From contig NC_016524.1 in the NCBI RefSeq assembly GCF_000236905.1, positions 558,001 through 622,000 of the forward strand: a DNA stretch of 64,000 nucleotides, read 5' to 3'. This DNA comes from Tetrapisispora phaffii CBS 4417 (lineage: Eukaryota > Ascomycota > Saccharomycetes > Saccharomycetales > Saccharomycetaceae). Position numbers and translations under genes: made by a program. Of the stretch, positions 49,901-60,214 are shown in pieces; the first letter of the stretch is position 1, and every line of letters begins with the position of its first letter. Under the pieces are notes generated by a model that saw nothing but the letters and a program-made list of their open reading frames with translations, made no database searches and was not told the DNA's origin.

Positions 49901-50641
49901 TTATATATTTTTTTGCAAGCAAGAACAAAAGAGTTGCAAAACCATGCTCAGTAAACCCCCATTATTGTTATTGTTATTGTTATTATATTGTTGGTGTTGT
50001 TGTTGGTATTGTGGCTGGTTTTGATGGCTATAATTATTGGATTGTGTTTTATAAGAAGATTTGCTAGCAAATGTAACATAATCCGTACTACCCCAGTCAG
50101 TGGGTATTCTTGCATTAGTCAATTCAATTATTAAAACACCTGCATTTTTATTATCATAATAGTTTCTTAGATTACCTTGTTGACATAATTCTTCTACTGC
50201 CGGTCTAATTTTAGAAATACCATTTTTCGAATGTAAACCTTTTCCAACAACAACTTTTAGATATTGCTCATGATTCCTCACTGCCAGTGCAATTCTTTTT
50301 TGTAAGATCCATTGAACTTCTTTCACAAAAAGTCCATGTAGATCGATCTCATCACTTTCAGAGTCTGCATTATTTGTAGCGAAGGCATATTCTGCAGCCT
50401 GCAAATTATATCCTTCCGCAATTTTATTCTGTTCTTTTGATTTTTCACTAAATTCTTTTGCTTTCTTATGATCGCCACTCTTGTATGCATTTTGAGAGTC
50501 TTGTGAATATTGCTTTCTCCTCTCATGAGCAGCCTCTGCTAGACCTCTTAAACGTATATACTCAGGGTCAGTAGCATGATTATAGTCACGCTGGCTACCA
50601 TTATGCGGAGTAATATTCTGAAGTGCTACAGCCGCACTCAT
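49901..50641 (-). CDS. YPL199C: Smr-domain protein (YPL199C homologue)
   Basis: The 246-residue protein has a DUF1771 helical domain at about 24-88 followed by an Smr domain at about 98-174. The Smr motifs DLHG (100-103) and GKGLHS (133-138) are intact; the latter is the likely catalytic or nucleic-acid-binding loop. An Asn/Gln-rich stretch (about 205-228) precedes a short hydrophobic, Cys-containing tail (LLSMVLQLFCSCLQ). Related Smr proteins are endonucleases, such as Cue2, which cuts mRNA at stalled ribosomes, but a role for YPL199C is not established. Order MPS2-YPL199C-RPL7 merges the two sister regions YGL075-076 and YPL198-200. Confidence 0.93.
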   Translation of the reverse strand: MSAAVALQNITPHNGSQRDYNHATDPEYIRLRGLAEAAHERRKQYSQDSQNAYKSGDHKKAKEFSEKSKEQNKIAEGYNLQAAEYAFATNNADSESDEIDLHGLFVKEVQWILQKRIALAVRNHEQYLKVVVGKGLHSKNGISKIRPAVEELCQQGNLRNYYDNKNAGVLIIELTNARIPTDWGSTDYVTFASKSSYKTQSNNYSHQNQPQYQQQHQQYNNNNNNNNGGLLSMVLQLFCSCLQKNI

Positions 50642-51180
50642 ATGCTTAAATTACTAGAAAAGAATTCGATTTTGATTGTATTATGGTTCTTTGATATATC
50701 TATAAGAGTGACAAGAACATATCGTGACCAATAATACTATTTCAAACATTACATAAATATATATTTGATTCAATTGAATTAAATCAAAAATTATAAAAAA
50801 AATAAAAAGAAAACTAAGCAGGTTAAATGACCTAATTGATTAAAATAAGGTTTTTAATTTCATATTAATTAATATTGAATTCTGAATATTTACCTTTTGG
50901 GCATGAAATTTTGATAAAAGCATTTCTAAATTAGTTACCCTCTCTGAAAAATCATTAAAATTTTCTTTCGTGTTGTTCTTCAAAGTTGTAATATTATCAA
51001 TTCAAATTCCTATATAAAGAGAGCGAAAATAACATATTGATTGTTAAAGAAGTTTGTATGTGTTACAGTTTCATTAACTTCCTTTTACTATTTTAATTAT
51101 AAAATTTGTTGCATGTTAAACATAGGCAACCAATATGCCTGTTTTTTAATACAATATAACATCAAAGGTGTATAGTAAAA

Positions 51181-51200
51181 ATATATATATATATATATAT
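51181..51200. repeat. (AT)10 run, possible TATA element of the snoRNA
   Basis: An uninterrupted AT run ends about 78 bp before the inferred 5' end of the snR39B-like RNA, a workable TATA distance for an independently transcribed yeast snoRNA. Confidence 0.6.
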
Positions 51201-51277
51201 GTGCATTTTGTGAGAACACGACATGCATTTATGTTAACAATTCAATGAAAATAAAATACAAAAATATACTATGGTTT

Positions 51278-51392
51278 TGATTTAAAGTGATGATAATTAT
51301 CATTTACAGTGATAATTTCAAAATAGTGACTAGCAGAAATGCGATGTTGTTTACTAAAATTACACCATCTTTCGGGGCTGATTTTTAAATTA
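51278..51392 (+). ncRNA. snR39B: Box C/D snoRNA, snR39B-like, predicted to methylate 25S rRNA G805 (yeast numbering)
   Basis: Box C GTGATGA is at 51287-51293 and box D CTGA at 51378-51381. A terminal stem can form between ATTTAAA before box C and TTTAAAT after box D. The guide ACACCATCTTTCGGGG (51362-51377) is complementary to the conserved 25S segment CCCGAAAGATGGTG. By the D+5 rule the fifth base before box D (C) pairs with the G that follows CCC, which is G805 in S. cerevisiae, the site of snR39B. S. cerevisiae snR39B also lies just upstream of RPL7A. Ends are inferred from the stem. Confidence 0.9.
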
Positions 51393-51580
51393 TGCATAAT
51401 ATATTTTGTTGTTTATATTTGATTTACTAATAACTCTTATATGAAAATTTCTTGTAATATTTCAAAGATATCGATGTAATATACATGACTGCTATTATTC
51501 TAAAAAACCTTTCATTATTACTGATAGCGTTTAATAATAACTACGATAAAAAATAATTGTTTAGTGTGACTGTTTTGTAC

Positions 51581-51593
51581 ACACCCATACACC
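51581..51593 (+). promoter_or_regulatory. Rap1 site of RPL7
   Basis: ACACCCATACACC matches the Rap1 consensus and lies 407 bp upstream of the RPL7 start, the usual place in ribosomal-protein promoters. T-rich DNA follows, as is common where Fhl1/Ifh1 assemble. Confidence 0.85.
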
Positions 51594-51999
51594 TTACAGA
51601 CAAACAATTTATAAATTTTCAAAAAAAAATTAACAAAAAAATTTCAAACGCGTTAGGTAAAAAAGAACAAAAAATTCCTGTTTCTCATTTTTTCTTTGTT
51701 TCCCTTCCTTGATATTCAAGGAATTAAAGCGAACAATGTAGTTCTTAATCTGGAAATGTCGAAACCCTAGACATCTCAAACGGAAAAAATCACAATTCAA
51801 CATAAAATTAATTTTTCAAATTATTCACATCTCATCGATCTTTGAAAAAATAAATGTCTTTCAATTTTTTAATCATATATAAACTCTAGTAAATTTCTTT
51901 TATAATGTAAGTTTACGTAAAATGTTCTAAAGTAATTCATACTTGTTATTCTAGTAAATGTTATAGTAGAACCACTCAACCAAGCAAAGGATTAACACA

Positions 52000-53663
52000 A
52001 TGGCTGCTAAGTATGTTTTTACATTTTAATTATATTTTAATTTAAAATATTTTTAATATGAGTTTTATTTTGCACGTTACGTCGAATTATTAAGCATTTC
52101 AATAATCTTTCTAGTTTGTCAATAATGAATAGTAATAAGATTATGCATTATATTGCATTTTTTATTATTTAATATGTAGGGGATTTTCTTTCAATAGAAC
52201 AAAAACAATTCTCGTTCACGAATATGGATAAAGTAGACACCAGTCTTTGTTCAAAGCATCTTAACCATATTTGTGTCCAGTTTGTTTCTGCCTTCTCTCT
52301 AACGTCAAATGAAAAGTGGTGTTTTCAGTTTGATGTAACAGTATAAATGTCTCTTATATTATTTTTTTATGGGATTTCGTTTTCTAACATTTCATTCAAA
52401 TATATTATCAAAAATTGTCATTATTTTTTGATATTATATCATATTTCTTAATAGCAAAGTTTTAACTCCAGAATCTCAATTAAAGAAATCTAAGGCTAAC
52501 CAAAAGACTGCCGAAGAAGTCAAGGCTGAAAGAGTCGCCAGAAAGGCCGTATGTTTTTATTCTTTTCATTACTTAAAACAATTACAATTGTTTGAGATAG
52601 GAAGTATTTACAGACTTTAAAAAACAACTGTGCTATAATTTTCATTATTTATAAGTTTTTTTTGTTTATATCAGTTGATATGAAAAATTTATTTGATAGA
52701 ATTTTAAAAATTTAATGATGAAGCTACTGTATCCCATATACATATCGACTAGCCAACTGGCAATGTTGTCGTTAATTACACCATCTTTCGGCTGACAAAT
52801 TTTTAACATTTTATCAAATTCATATAATTCATATAATTGAATTTAAAAAGAACTTTTAAAAATTGAAAAGTTAGAAGTATATTAGTTTTTTGCTGAAAAT
52901 GCATATTTCTTAACTCACTAGATTGTAAATGATGTATTATTGATTTTCAACATTTATACTAACAATTTTTTCTTTATTATTATTATTTCAAACGTCACAG
53001 TTTAATAATGATTTTATACATATATCAATTTAGGCTAACAAGGAAAAGAGAGCTGTTATCTTACAAAGAAACGCTGCTTATCAAAAGGAGTACGAAACTG
53101 CTGAAAGAGCTGTTATCGAAGCTAAGCGTGAAGCTAAGGCCACTGGTTCTTACTACGTTGAAGCTCAACAAAAGGTTGTCTTCGTCATCAGAATCAAGGG
53201 TATTAACAAGATTCCACCAAAGCCAAGAAAGGTTTTCCAATTATTAAGATTGAACCAAATCAACTCTGCTACCTTCGTTAAAGTCACCAAGGCTACCGCC
53301 GAATTATTAAAGTTGATCGAACCATACGTTGCTTACGGTTACCCATCCTACTCTACTGTTAGACAATTAGTCTACAAGAGAGGTTACGGTAAGATCAACA
53401 AACAAAGAATCCCATTATCTGACAACTCCATCGTTGAAGCTAACTTAGGTAAATACGGTATCTTATCCGTTGACGATTTAATCCACGAAATCCTTACCGT
53501 TGGTCCACACTTCAAGCAAGTTAACAACTTCTTATGGCCATTCAAGTTATCTAACCCATCCGGTGGTTGGGGTGTTACCAGAAAGTTCAAGCACTTTATC
53601 CAAGGTGGTTCTTTCGGTAACCGTGAAGAATACATTAACCAATTAGTTAAGGCTATGAACTAA
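52000..53663 (+). CDS. RPL7: 60S ribosomal protein uL30 (Rpl7), three exons
   Basis: Exons are 52000-52010, 52455-52548 and 53034-53663. They join to 244 residues, the S. cerevisiae Rpl7 length, with exons 1 and 2 of 11 and 94 nt as in that species. The product begins [20 protein letters not shown] and ends [14 protein letters not shown]. Exon 3 has strongly biased, high-expression codons (GGT, TTA/TTG, AAG, GCT). Rpl7 binds 25S rRNA expansion segments and the 5S region of the large subunit. A long third-exon frame alone would miss the first 35 residues. Introns 1 and 2 are described separately; intron 2 hosts a snoRNA. Confidence 0.98.
52011..52454 (+). other. RPL7 intron 1 (444 nt)
   Basis: It starts GTATGT and ends TTCTTAATAG. 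No TACTAAC is present; the best branch site is TTCTAAC at 52382-52388, 66 nt before the acceptor. The middle can fold, for example CGAATATGG near 52217 with CCATATTTG near 52265. Joining the flanks gives Asn-Lys after MAA. Confidence 0.9.
52549..53033 (+). other. RPL7 intron 2 (485 nt), host of a snoRNA
   Basis: It starts GTATGT, has a perfect TACTAAC at 52957-52963 and ends TCAATTTAG. The snoRNA occupies about 52706-52805. The intron falls between codons 35 and 36 (phase 0). Confidence 0.95.
52706..52805 (+). ncRNA. snR39/snR59: Intronic box C/D snoRNA, snR39/snR59-like, predicted to methylate 25S A807 (yeast numbering)
   Basis: Box C ATGATGA is at 52715-52721 and box D CTGA at 52792-52795. 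AAAAATTT (52706-52713) and AAATTTTT (52797-52804) form the terminal stem. The guide ACACCATCTTTCGG (52778-52791) pairs with 25S CCGAAAGATGGTG. The fifth base before box D is T, pairing with the second A of CCGAA, which is A807, the site of S. cerevisiae snR39 and snR59. Both of those also sit in RPL7 intron 2. It should be released by exonucleolytic trimming after splicing and debranching. Confidence 0.93.
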
Positions 53664-54900
53664 GGTTGAGAAAAGATTAATATAAAAGAATCATTATATT
53701 TTTTTATTTTTTATTTTTTTAAGAGTAACCTTTATTTCATTTCTCAAAATTTATAACTAATATTTAGTGAATTGTATTTTCATTTTTTTTAAAGCATATT
53801 AAGTTTTCTTTTTCAATAAGTAATTCTTGTATGTGTTTTAAATGGCTAATCATTTGTCTAGGAAGACATTTTTTTGGCTTTATCCACAATTTCAAATGTA
53901 CAACCAATATATTTGATTGTGCTAGAATATTACAATAAAAACAGGTATTTTATTGTAACATCTGTTAACCTTGCGAGCTCATATACACTGATTGATTTGT
54001 ATGTAGCAGTTAATCATTTCCCATACATTAAGTATTTATAATACACACACATACATATATCTATATCTAATAACAATAACAATATAAAAAAAGTTATAAA
54101 ATTAATTTTAAAATCTACATTTGATCAATTCCCAGGGTGGTTAAGTTATGTTATTGTCATAATATAATTTAACAATTGTTAATCATTTTCTAAACAGATA
54201 AAACGTTTAATATTACTCCATATACATTGCTCTCAATCAAAAGTTCAACATATTTATACACTCACTTTCTAATATTTAAAAACTATTATCTTATCATATT
54301 ATATCTTACCTCGACGAATCATCCTTTATATCTTTGTTTAATACGTCCGTCTGTTACTCTTTTTAACGGAAATAGAAGATATCTTGACTTCTATTTGTCT
54401 TGTTGAAATTCATTGCGCGTGACTTACTTACGCATCGATTCAATTTGTCAACTTATGGTGAACAAACGAACTTCCCATTCATATAACTTCAATATTTATT
54501 ATTTTCACATTCTAAATGTAATTTTTGTATAAGTATAGAACTATTAAATAAATAATTGGTTTCAGTTACTTTCATTTTTAAATGGATGAAGAACAAAAGA
54601 TTCATCTTATATTTGATTTAAATAATAACTACATCATAAATTAAATAGAGTCATTATTCAAAAATAAAAATAAAAACACGAAGTTCCCTCATTTGACTGT
54701 CACAGTTTCAATTTTTTATATTAATTTTATTCCATTCACTAATTATACATACTATAACATTTAATTATTAATACTTTTGTGGACTACCATTTTGATAAAT
54801 TTTTAGATTAAGAATATTGGTTCTATTCTATTTCCTCACATTTTATTCATTAAAACAAAAAAATTATATTTACAAAAAATAATTCATCGCTCACATAACC
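53664..54900. other. 1.2-kb spacer: RPL7 terminator and HNM1 promoter
   Basis: The sequence is AT-rich. T-runs after 53690 suit RPL7 3' processing. The segment TTTTCACATT near 54500 partly resembles the inositol/choline response element (bound by Ino2/Ino4) but lacks a full CACATG core. No gene was seen. Confidence 0.5.
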
Positions 54901-56661
54901 ATGTCAGAATTTAATCGAACTTTTTTCGAAAATGGTTCAGATACAACATCAAATAAAGTTATTCATGTAAATTCACACGCGATATCAAGAAATACCTCCA
55001 ATATTGAATTGAGTACAAATGGAGCAAAACTAGATGATCAACAATTAAATCATCATGTTGGTGATGGAGAAGTACATTTAAGAAAATCTTTCTCTGCTTG
55101 GTCAATTTTAGGTGTTGGTTTTGGTTTAACAAACTCTTGGTTTGGTATTTCAACCTCATTAGTCACCGGTATTTCTTCAGGTGGTCCATTGATGGTCGTT
55201 TATGGTATTATTATTATTGCACTGATTTCCGTTTGTGTTGGTGTTTCTTTAGGTGAATTATCTTCTGCATACCCACATGCTGGTGGTCAATTTTGGTGGT
55301 CATTAAAATTAGCACCACCAAAACATAGAAAATTTGCAGCATATTTATGTGGATCATTTGCGTATGCCGGTTCTGTTTTCACTAGTGCCTCAACTACTTT
55401 ATCAGTAGCTACCGAAGTTGTTGGTATGTATGCATTGAAACATCCAGAATTTAAACCACAGAGGTGGCATGTCTTCATATGTTTTGAATTATTACATTTG
55501 TTTTTGATGTTATTCAATTGTTACGGTAAATCTCTACCATTGATTTCTTCATCTTCATTATATATTTCATTAACATCATTTTTCACCATTACTGTCACGG
55601 TCCTAGCATGTTCCTCTGGTAAATTTAATGATTCAAAATTTGTATTTGCATCATTCTATAATGAAACTGGTTGGAAAAATAATGGTATTGCATTTATTAC
55701 AGGTTTAATCAATCCTGCATGGTCTTTCTCTTGCTTGGATTGTGCTACACATATGGCATTTGAAGTTGAAAAACCAGAAAAAATTATCCCATTAGCCATT
55801 ATGGGAACAATTGCCATAGGGTTTGTAACTTCATTCTGTTACGTAATTGCGATGTTCTTCTCAATTAGAGATTTAGATAAATTATTAAATTCAACTACAG
55901 GAGCACCAATTTTAGATATATTCAATCAAGCTTTGGGTAACTCTAGTGGTGCAATCTTTTTGGGCTGCCTTATTTTATTCACATCTTTCGGGTGTGTTAT
56001 TGCATGTCATACTTGGCAAGCAAGATTATGTTGGTCTTTCTCCAGAAATAAAGGTTTACCATATTCACATTTATGGTCACAAGTTAACCCAAACGTCGGG
56101 GTACCACTAAATGCACATTTGATGTCCTGTGCTCTAATTTCAATTATTGGTGTTTTGTACATCGCTTCTTCGACTGCATTTAATTCTTTGATTACAGCAT
56201 GTATTGCATTTTTATTACTGTCATATATTATTCCAGTTATTTGTTTATTACTAAAGAGAAGACAGATAAAACATGGTCCATTTTGGCTAGGCAAATTCGG
56301 TCTATTTAGCAATATAGTTTTGCTTTGTTGGACCATTTTTGCAATTGTCTTTTTCTCTTTCCCACCACAACTACCAGTCACTAAAGATAATATGAACTAT
56401 GTGTCTGTGGTTATTGTTGGTTATTCTATTTATGCAATTTTATATTGGCATTTTAAAGGTTCGAAAGAATTTCATTTCACAGAAGAAGAAGAAACGCAAA
56501 AATCCATGGATACCGACTATGATAATGATTCAAATGAATCTATCGTAAGTGATCTAAATGATGAAGTATCAAATGGTTCTCTTAATGTTGACATTGAAGA
56601 ATACAATGTTTCCAGCACTCTGAAAAAATCTAAAACCCCAACTACCATAGAACTTCATTAA
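54901..56661 (+). CDS. HNM1: Choline/ethanolamine permease Hnm1
   Basis: The 586-residue protein is an APC-superfamily permease with about 12 membrane segments between residues 60 and 525. It closely follows S. cerevisiae Hnm1 (563 residues), for example DGEVHLRKSFSAWSILGVG near residue 55, SSAYPHAGGQFWWSLKLAPP near 120 and CLDCATHMAFEVEKPEK near 280. The N-terminal ~50 and C-terminal ~60 residues are hydrophilic and variable. Hnm1 imports choline, ethanolamine and nitrogen mustard at the plasma membrane and feeds phospholipid synthesis by the Kennedy pathway. In S. cerevisiae it is repressed by inositol and choline. RPL7-HNM1 order matches YGL076C-YGL077C, though on the opposite relative strand. 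Confidence 0.96.
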   Translation: MSEFNRTFFENGSDTTSNKVIHVNSHAISRNTSNIELSTNGAKLDDQQLNHHVGDGEVHLRKSFSAWSILGVGFGLTNSWFGISTSLVTGISSGGPLMVVYGIIIIALISVCVGVSLGELSSAYPHAGGQFWWSLKLAPPKHRKFAAYLCGSFAYAGSVFTSASTTLSVATEVVGMYALKHPEFKPQRWHVFICFELLHLFLMLFNCYGKSLPLISSSSLYISLTSFFTITVTVLACSSGKFNDSKFVFASFYNETGWKNNGIAFITGLINPAWSFSCLDCATHMAFEVEKPEKIIPLAIMGTIAIGFVTSFCYVIAMFFSIRDLDKLLNSTTGAPILDIFNQALGNSSGAIFLGCLILFTSFGCVIACHTWQARLCWSFSRNKGLPYSHLWSQVNPNVGVPLNAHLMSCALISIIGVLYIASSTAFNSLITACIAFLLLSYIIPVICLLLKRRQIKHGPFWLGKFGLFSNIVLLCWTIFAIVFFSFPPQLPVTKDNMNYVSVVIVGYSIYAILYWHFKGSKEFHFTEEEETQKSMDTDYDNDSNESIVSDLNDEVSNGSLNVDIEEYNVSSTLKKSKTPTTIELH

Positions 56662-57000
56662 TTATATGGATGAATTTTTGTCCAATTAACATTTTAGTAA
56701 AACCATGATATCATAAATTGTGGTTAACAATCTTATAATATATATTCCTTATAAACTTTACATATGACATTCAAACGAATAAAAACAATAAACATTTATC
56801 AACTCGCTTTAATTTTAAAACAAAATTATTAAATGGTTATTTTTAATGGAATAAGTTAATAAATAAATAAATAGATGAATATTTACATAGGTACACAAAC
56901 TTTTGAAAAACTTATAAAAGCTTTAAAAGTATACAATTAATATAGTATGTTTGCAAATAAAATCATAAGGAATATTAAAATTTAGAGGTATATCGGGCCA
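56662..57000. other. Convergent 3' spacer, HNM1 and SDH1
   Basis: These 339 AT-rich bp mark the point where synteny with the chromosome VII/XVI regions ends and genes of other S. cerevisiae chromosomes (X and XI) begin. No repeat or tRNA sits at the junction. Confidence 0.5.
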
Positions 57001-58914
57001 CTAATATGATCTAATAGCTGGTGGAACTGATGGACATTCCTTTTCGTCCAAAGTCTTGTAAATAACCTTTCTATATTTCAAATCCACCTTATCACCAGTA
57101 TTCTTTTGCCATGACAATGTATGCTTCATCCAATGGTCATCATCTCTAGTAGGATAATCTTCTCTAGCATGTGCACCACGAGATTCTTTTCTGGCAGCAG
57201 CAGAAGTTGCAGTTTGCATGGCACAAGTTAACAAGTTTTCTAATTCCATAGTTTCTACTAAATCAGAATTCCAAATCATCGATCTGTCTGAAACGTGAAC
57301 ATCATCCTTGTAGGTTTTATCAATTGCAGTAACTTCTTCTACACCTTTATCTAGAGTGTCTTGAATCCTAAAGACAGAAACATTCTTTTGCATAGCTTTT
57401 TGCATCTTTAATCTAATATCAGCAGTTGGAATCTTACCTGAACTATTTCTTATTCTGTCTAGTCTCTGTAGAGATTCTTTACCAATATCTTGTGGTAACG
57501 GTTTATGTGGTAACCCTGGTTGCAATTGGTCAGCTATAGTGTGCGATACTGCTCTACCAAAAACGACTAAATCCAATAAGGAGTTAGCACCAAGTCTGTT
57601 GGCACCGTGAACGGAAACACAAGCAGCTTCACCACAGGCAAATAAACCTGGGATGACTTTATCTTCTCCAGTTTCTTCATCGATAGTTAAAGCTTCACCA
57701 GTATATTTGGTTGGAATACCACCCATATTATAATGGACAGTTGGTAAGATAGGAATTGGTTGTTTTGTAACATCGACACCAGCAAAAATTGAAGCTGTTT
57801 CAGAAATACCTGGTAGTCTTTCTTTTAAAACCTCTGGTGGTAAATGGGATAATTGCAATAACATATGATCTTTATTTTTACCTACACCTCTGCCGGCATT
57901 GATTTCCATAGTGATGGCTCTTGAGACGACATCTCTTGAAGCCAAATCTTTTGCTGTTGGTGCGTATCTTTCCATGAATCTTTCACCTTCTGAATTGATT
58001 AAATAACCACCTTCACCTCTTGCACCTTCTGTGATTAGACAACCCGAACCATAAATACCTGAAGGATGGAATTGAACGAATTCTAAATCTTGTAATGGGA
58101 AACCAGCTCTCGAGACCATTGCATTACCGTCACCGGTACATGTATGAGCAGAAGTACATGAGAAATAAGCTCTACCATAACCACCTGTGGCGATAATTGT
58201 TTTATGAGCTTTGAATCTATGGATAGTACCATCTTCTTGATTGTAGGCTATAATACCTTTGACTTCCCCATTATGTGTTAATAAATCCATTGCAAAATAT
58301 TCTATGAAGAAATGAGTATCATGATTTAAAGCTTGTCCATATAAAGTATGCAACATAGCATGACCTGTTCTATCTGCTACGGCACACGTTCTATAAGCTT
58401 GGCCTTTTTTACCGTAATCTTTCGATTGACCACCAAAAGCTCTTTGATAAATTTTTCCATCTGGTAATCTCGAAAAAGGCATACCATAATGTTCCAATTC
58501 AATGATTGAAGCAGGAGCCTCTTTAGTCATATAGTGAATAGAATCTTGATCACCTAACCAATCTGAACCTTTAACGGTGTCATACATATGCCATTTCCAA
58601 TTATCTGGATGGACATTACCTAAAGCGGCATTGATACCACCTTGTGCAGCGACAGTATGTGATCTTGTTGGAAATAATTTTGAAACACATGCAGTTTTAA
58701 AACCTGCTTCAGCAAGACCAAAGGCAGCTCTCAACCCAGCACCACCAGCACCAACAACGACACAATCATATTCATGATCAATTAAATTATATTTTGAAGT
58801 TAGATCATCAATATTATTCTTGGCAGTGGCTAAACCTCTTGCGGTTGTATATTTGTATAGAGAAGAACTAATCGATCTCTGTTTATTTATAAAATTTCTT
58901 TTCAAATGCAACAT
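57001..58914 (-). CDS. SDH1: Succinate dehydrogenase flavoprotein subunit
   Basis: The 637-residue protein has a mitochondrial presequence (about 1-30, [20 protein letters not shown]). The FAD dinucleotide-binding motif [12 protein letters not shown] is at about 53-64. SHTVAAQGG contains His86, the residue that binds FAD covalently. The active-site Arg region and [21 protein letters not shown] follow. S. cerevisiae Sdh1 is 640 residues. With Sdh2-4 it oxidises succinate to fumarate and passes electrons to ubiquinone at the inner membrane. A HAP-complex site lies upstream. S. cerevisiae has two copies (YKL148C and YJL045W); which one this matches is unclear, since TAD2 (YJL035C) and APL2 (YKL135C) follow. 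Confidence 0.97.
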   Translation of the reverse strand: MLHLKRNFINKQRSISSSLYKYTTARGLATAKNNIDDLTSKYNLIDHEYDCVVVGAGGAGLRAAFGLAEAGFKTACVSKLFPTRSHTVAAQGGINAALGNVHPDNWKWHMYDTVKGSDWLGDQDSIHYMTKEAPASIIELEHYGMPFSRLPDGKIYQRAFGGQSKDYGKKGQAYRTCAVADRTGHAMLHTLYGQALNHDTHFFIEYFAMDLLTHNGEVKGIIAYNQEDGTIHRFKAHKTIIATGGYGRAYFSCTSAHTCTGDGNAMVSRAGFPLQDLEFVQFHPSGIYGSGCLITEGARGEGGYLINSEGERFMERYAPTAKDLASRDVVSRAITMEINAGRGVGKNKDHMLLQLSHLPPEVLKERLPGISETASIFAGVDVTKQPIPILPTVHYNMGGIPTKYTGEALTIDEETGEDKVIPGLFACGEAACVSVHGANRLGANSLLDLVVFGRAVSHTIADQLQPGLPHKPLPQDIGKESLQRLDRIRNSSGKIPTADIRLKMQKAMQKNVSVFRIQDTLDKGVEEVTAIDKTYKDDVHVSDRSMIWNSDLVETMELENLLTCAMQTATSAAARKESRGAHAREDYPTRDDDHWMKHTLSWQKNTGDKVDLKYRKVIYKTLDEKECPSVPPAIRSY

Positions 58915-59289
58915 AATCGATTGTAAAGTATAATTATAGAAGATTTGAAGAAAAATAAAACAAAATAAAATAATAATATAAGAATAACAAACGGCTAAAT
59001 CTAATATTAAGATAATATATCTGGAAACAATATGCTTATATAATTATAATTATTATTATTTTTAATGTTTTTTTGTTATTATTTTTAATAAAACTTTAAC
59101 AACACAGTGGATATGAACCAGTAACTAAATAGTATTTGACTTCAATTGTTGCACTTTTTCTAGTCCTGAAGGCTGTTTATAAATAAAAAGTATACAATAA
59201 ACTTGTTATATATATATGTGTGTGGGTGGTTATATGTGTGTATTTATGTATGTTACCACATTATCATCTTAGTAAATAATGAAAATTAA

Positions 59290-59297
59290 TTATTGGT
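59290..59297 (+). promoter_or_regulatory. HAP2/3/4/5 site (TTATTGGT)
   Basis: TTATTGGT fits TNATTGGT, the CCAAT-box form used by the Hap complex, 376 bp upstream of SDH1. Respiratory genes including SDH1 are Hap-activated in S. cerevisiae. Two further CCAAT boxes lie at about 59543 and 59578. Confidence 0.55.
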
Positions 59298-59664
59298 CAA
59301 TCAATTTCCTTCGTTTTATATCCAAAACGGGACTACCTACCCTTTAAACAAAATCACCATGCATAATAACATTATAAAACTATAATATTAAAGCTACTCA
59401 CTTAGCTTAGCTTTAGCTTAAGAAACCATATTAATTCTCTCTCTACAGCGATATTTACTAAATAGACTATGCAGCAACCATATAATATCAAGTTTTAAAA
59501 GTATTGACAACCCAATGAAATTTTAATTTCGAACAACCAACCAATCCTAAATCCTTAATCCCATAGTGTTTTTGGACCAATCCCAGCGGTTCATTCGACG
59601 TTATTGAAAAAAGAAGACTGAGAAAAGGTGACAACGTGATCAATTAAGTGGTTTTTACACGTAG

Positions 59665-59714
59665 AGTGTGTGTTGTGTGTGTGTGTCTCTCTCTCTCTGT
59701 CTCTGTCTCTCTGT
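59665..59714 (+). repeat. GT then CT dinucleotide microsatellite
   Basis: A GTGTGT run passes directly into a CTCTCT run with few interruptions. It lies in the SDH1-TAD2 spacer. Confidence 0.85.
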
Positions 59715-60082
59715 GACTACAGGATGGGTTTATCTCTAACTTTCCCATTCATCCGTCAATTGTCTGTAGCATTTTCTTGTAAGAGAAAGGAAAACTGTGA
59801 TTCCGATCTACGTACGGGCCACTCTGTGTTAAATTGTTCATTTTCCCAGTAAAGGAAAAAGCGAACTTTCGCATTTCCTTCACCGTGTGGTGCATGGGTG
59901 CTGTACCTCTCTGTACCGTTGCTTGAGAACATGTACAATTTCACACACTCACCTATATACCGTTCGCCGTTAAATTTCGTCATCACTGTAAATAATAGAC
60001 AGGGTAACACGCCAACATATCTCCGTGCCCTTTCTGGATCTTGAAAGATTAGACTGCAAATAAACTAATACTGGAAGTTATC

Positions 60083-60099
60083 CGATGAGATGAGATGAG
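60083..60099 (+). promoter_or_regulatory. PAC element before TAD2
   Basis: CGATGAGATGAGATGAG matches the PAC consensus after its first base, with an extra GATGA unit. It lies 116-132 bp before the TAD2 start and just before the palindrome. PAC genes include tRNA-processing and polymerase I/III genes, which suits TAD2. Confidence 0.7.
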
Positions 60100-60102
60100 C
60101 GA

Positions 60103-60172
60103 CTACTACAAATATATACAAATATATACAGATATATATATATCTGTATATATTTGTATATGTTTGTAGTAG
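60103..60172. repeat. 70-bp near-perfect palindrome
   Basis: Two 35-bp arms meet with no spacer at 60137/60138. The left arm begins CTACTACAAATATATACAA. Only one pair (60113 T and 60162 G) is not Watson-Crick, and it would be a G-U wobble in RNA. It ends 42 bp before the TAD2 start codon, so it lies in the core promoter or the 5' UTR. Confidence 0.97.
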
Positions 60173-60214
60173 TACCTGAAGCAGCCAAACTGACCAAGAC
60201 CCTATGTTTCTAAT

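Larger units (their letters stand above)
50642..51999. other. 1.36-kb region: YPL199C promoter, snoRNA gene and RPL7 promoter
   Basis: It holds an (AT)10 run at 51181-51200, the snR39B-like gene and a Rap1 site. T-rich tracts after 51650 are typical of ribosomal-protein promoters. No protein gene was seen. Confidence 0.7.
58915..60214. other. 1.3-kb divergent promoter region of SDH1 and TAD2
   Basis: It holds a HAP site, a GT/CT microsatellite, a PAC element and a 70-bp palindrome, each listed separately. The part from 59560 to 60060 is relatively GC-rich. Small open frames there show no family resemblance. Confidence 0.6.

Noticed and set aside
53008..53247. Short plus-strand frame overlapping the start of RPL7 exon 3
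   Set aside because: It reads exon 3 in the wrong frame; the correct frame continues through 53663.
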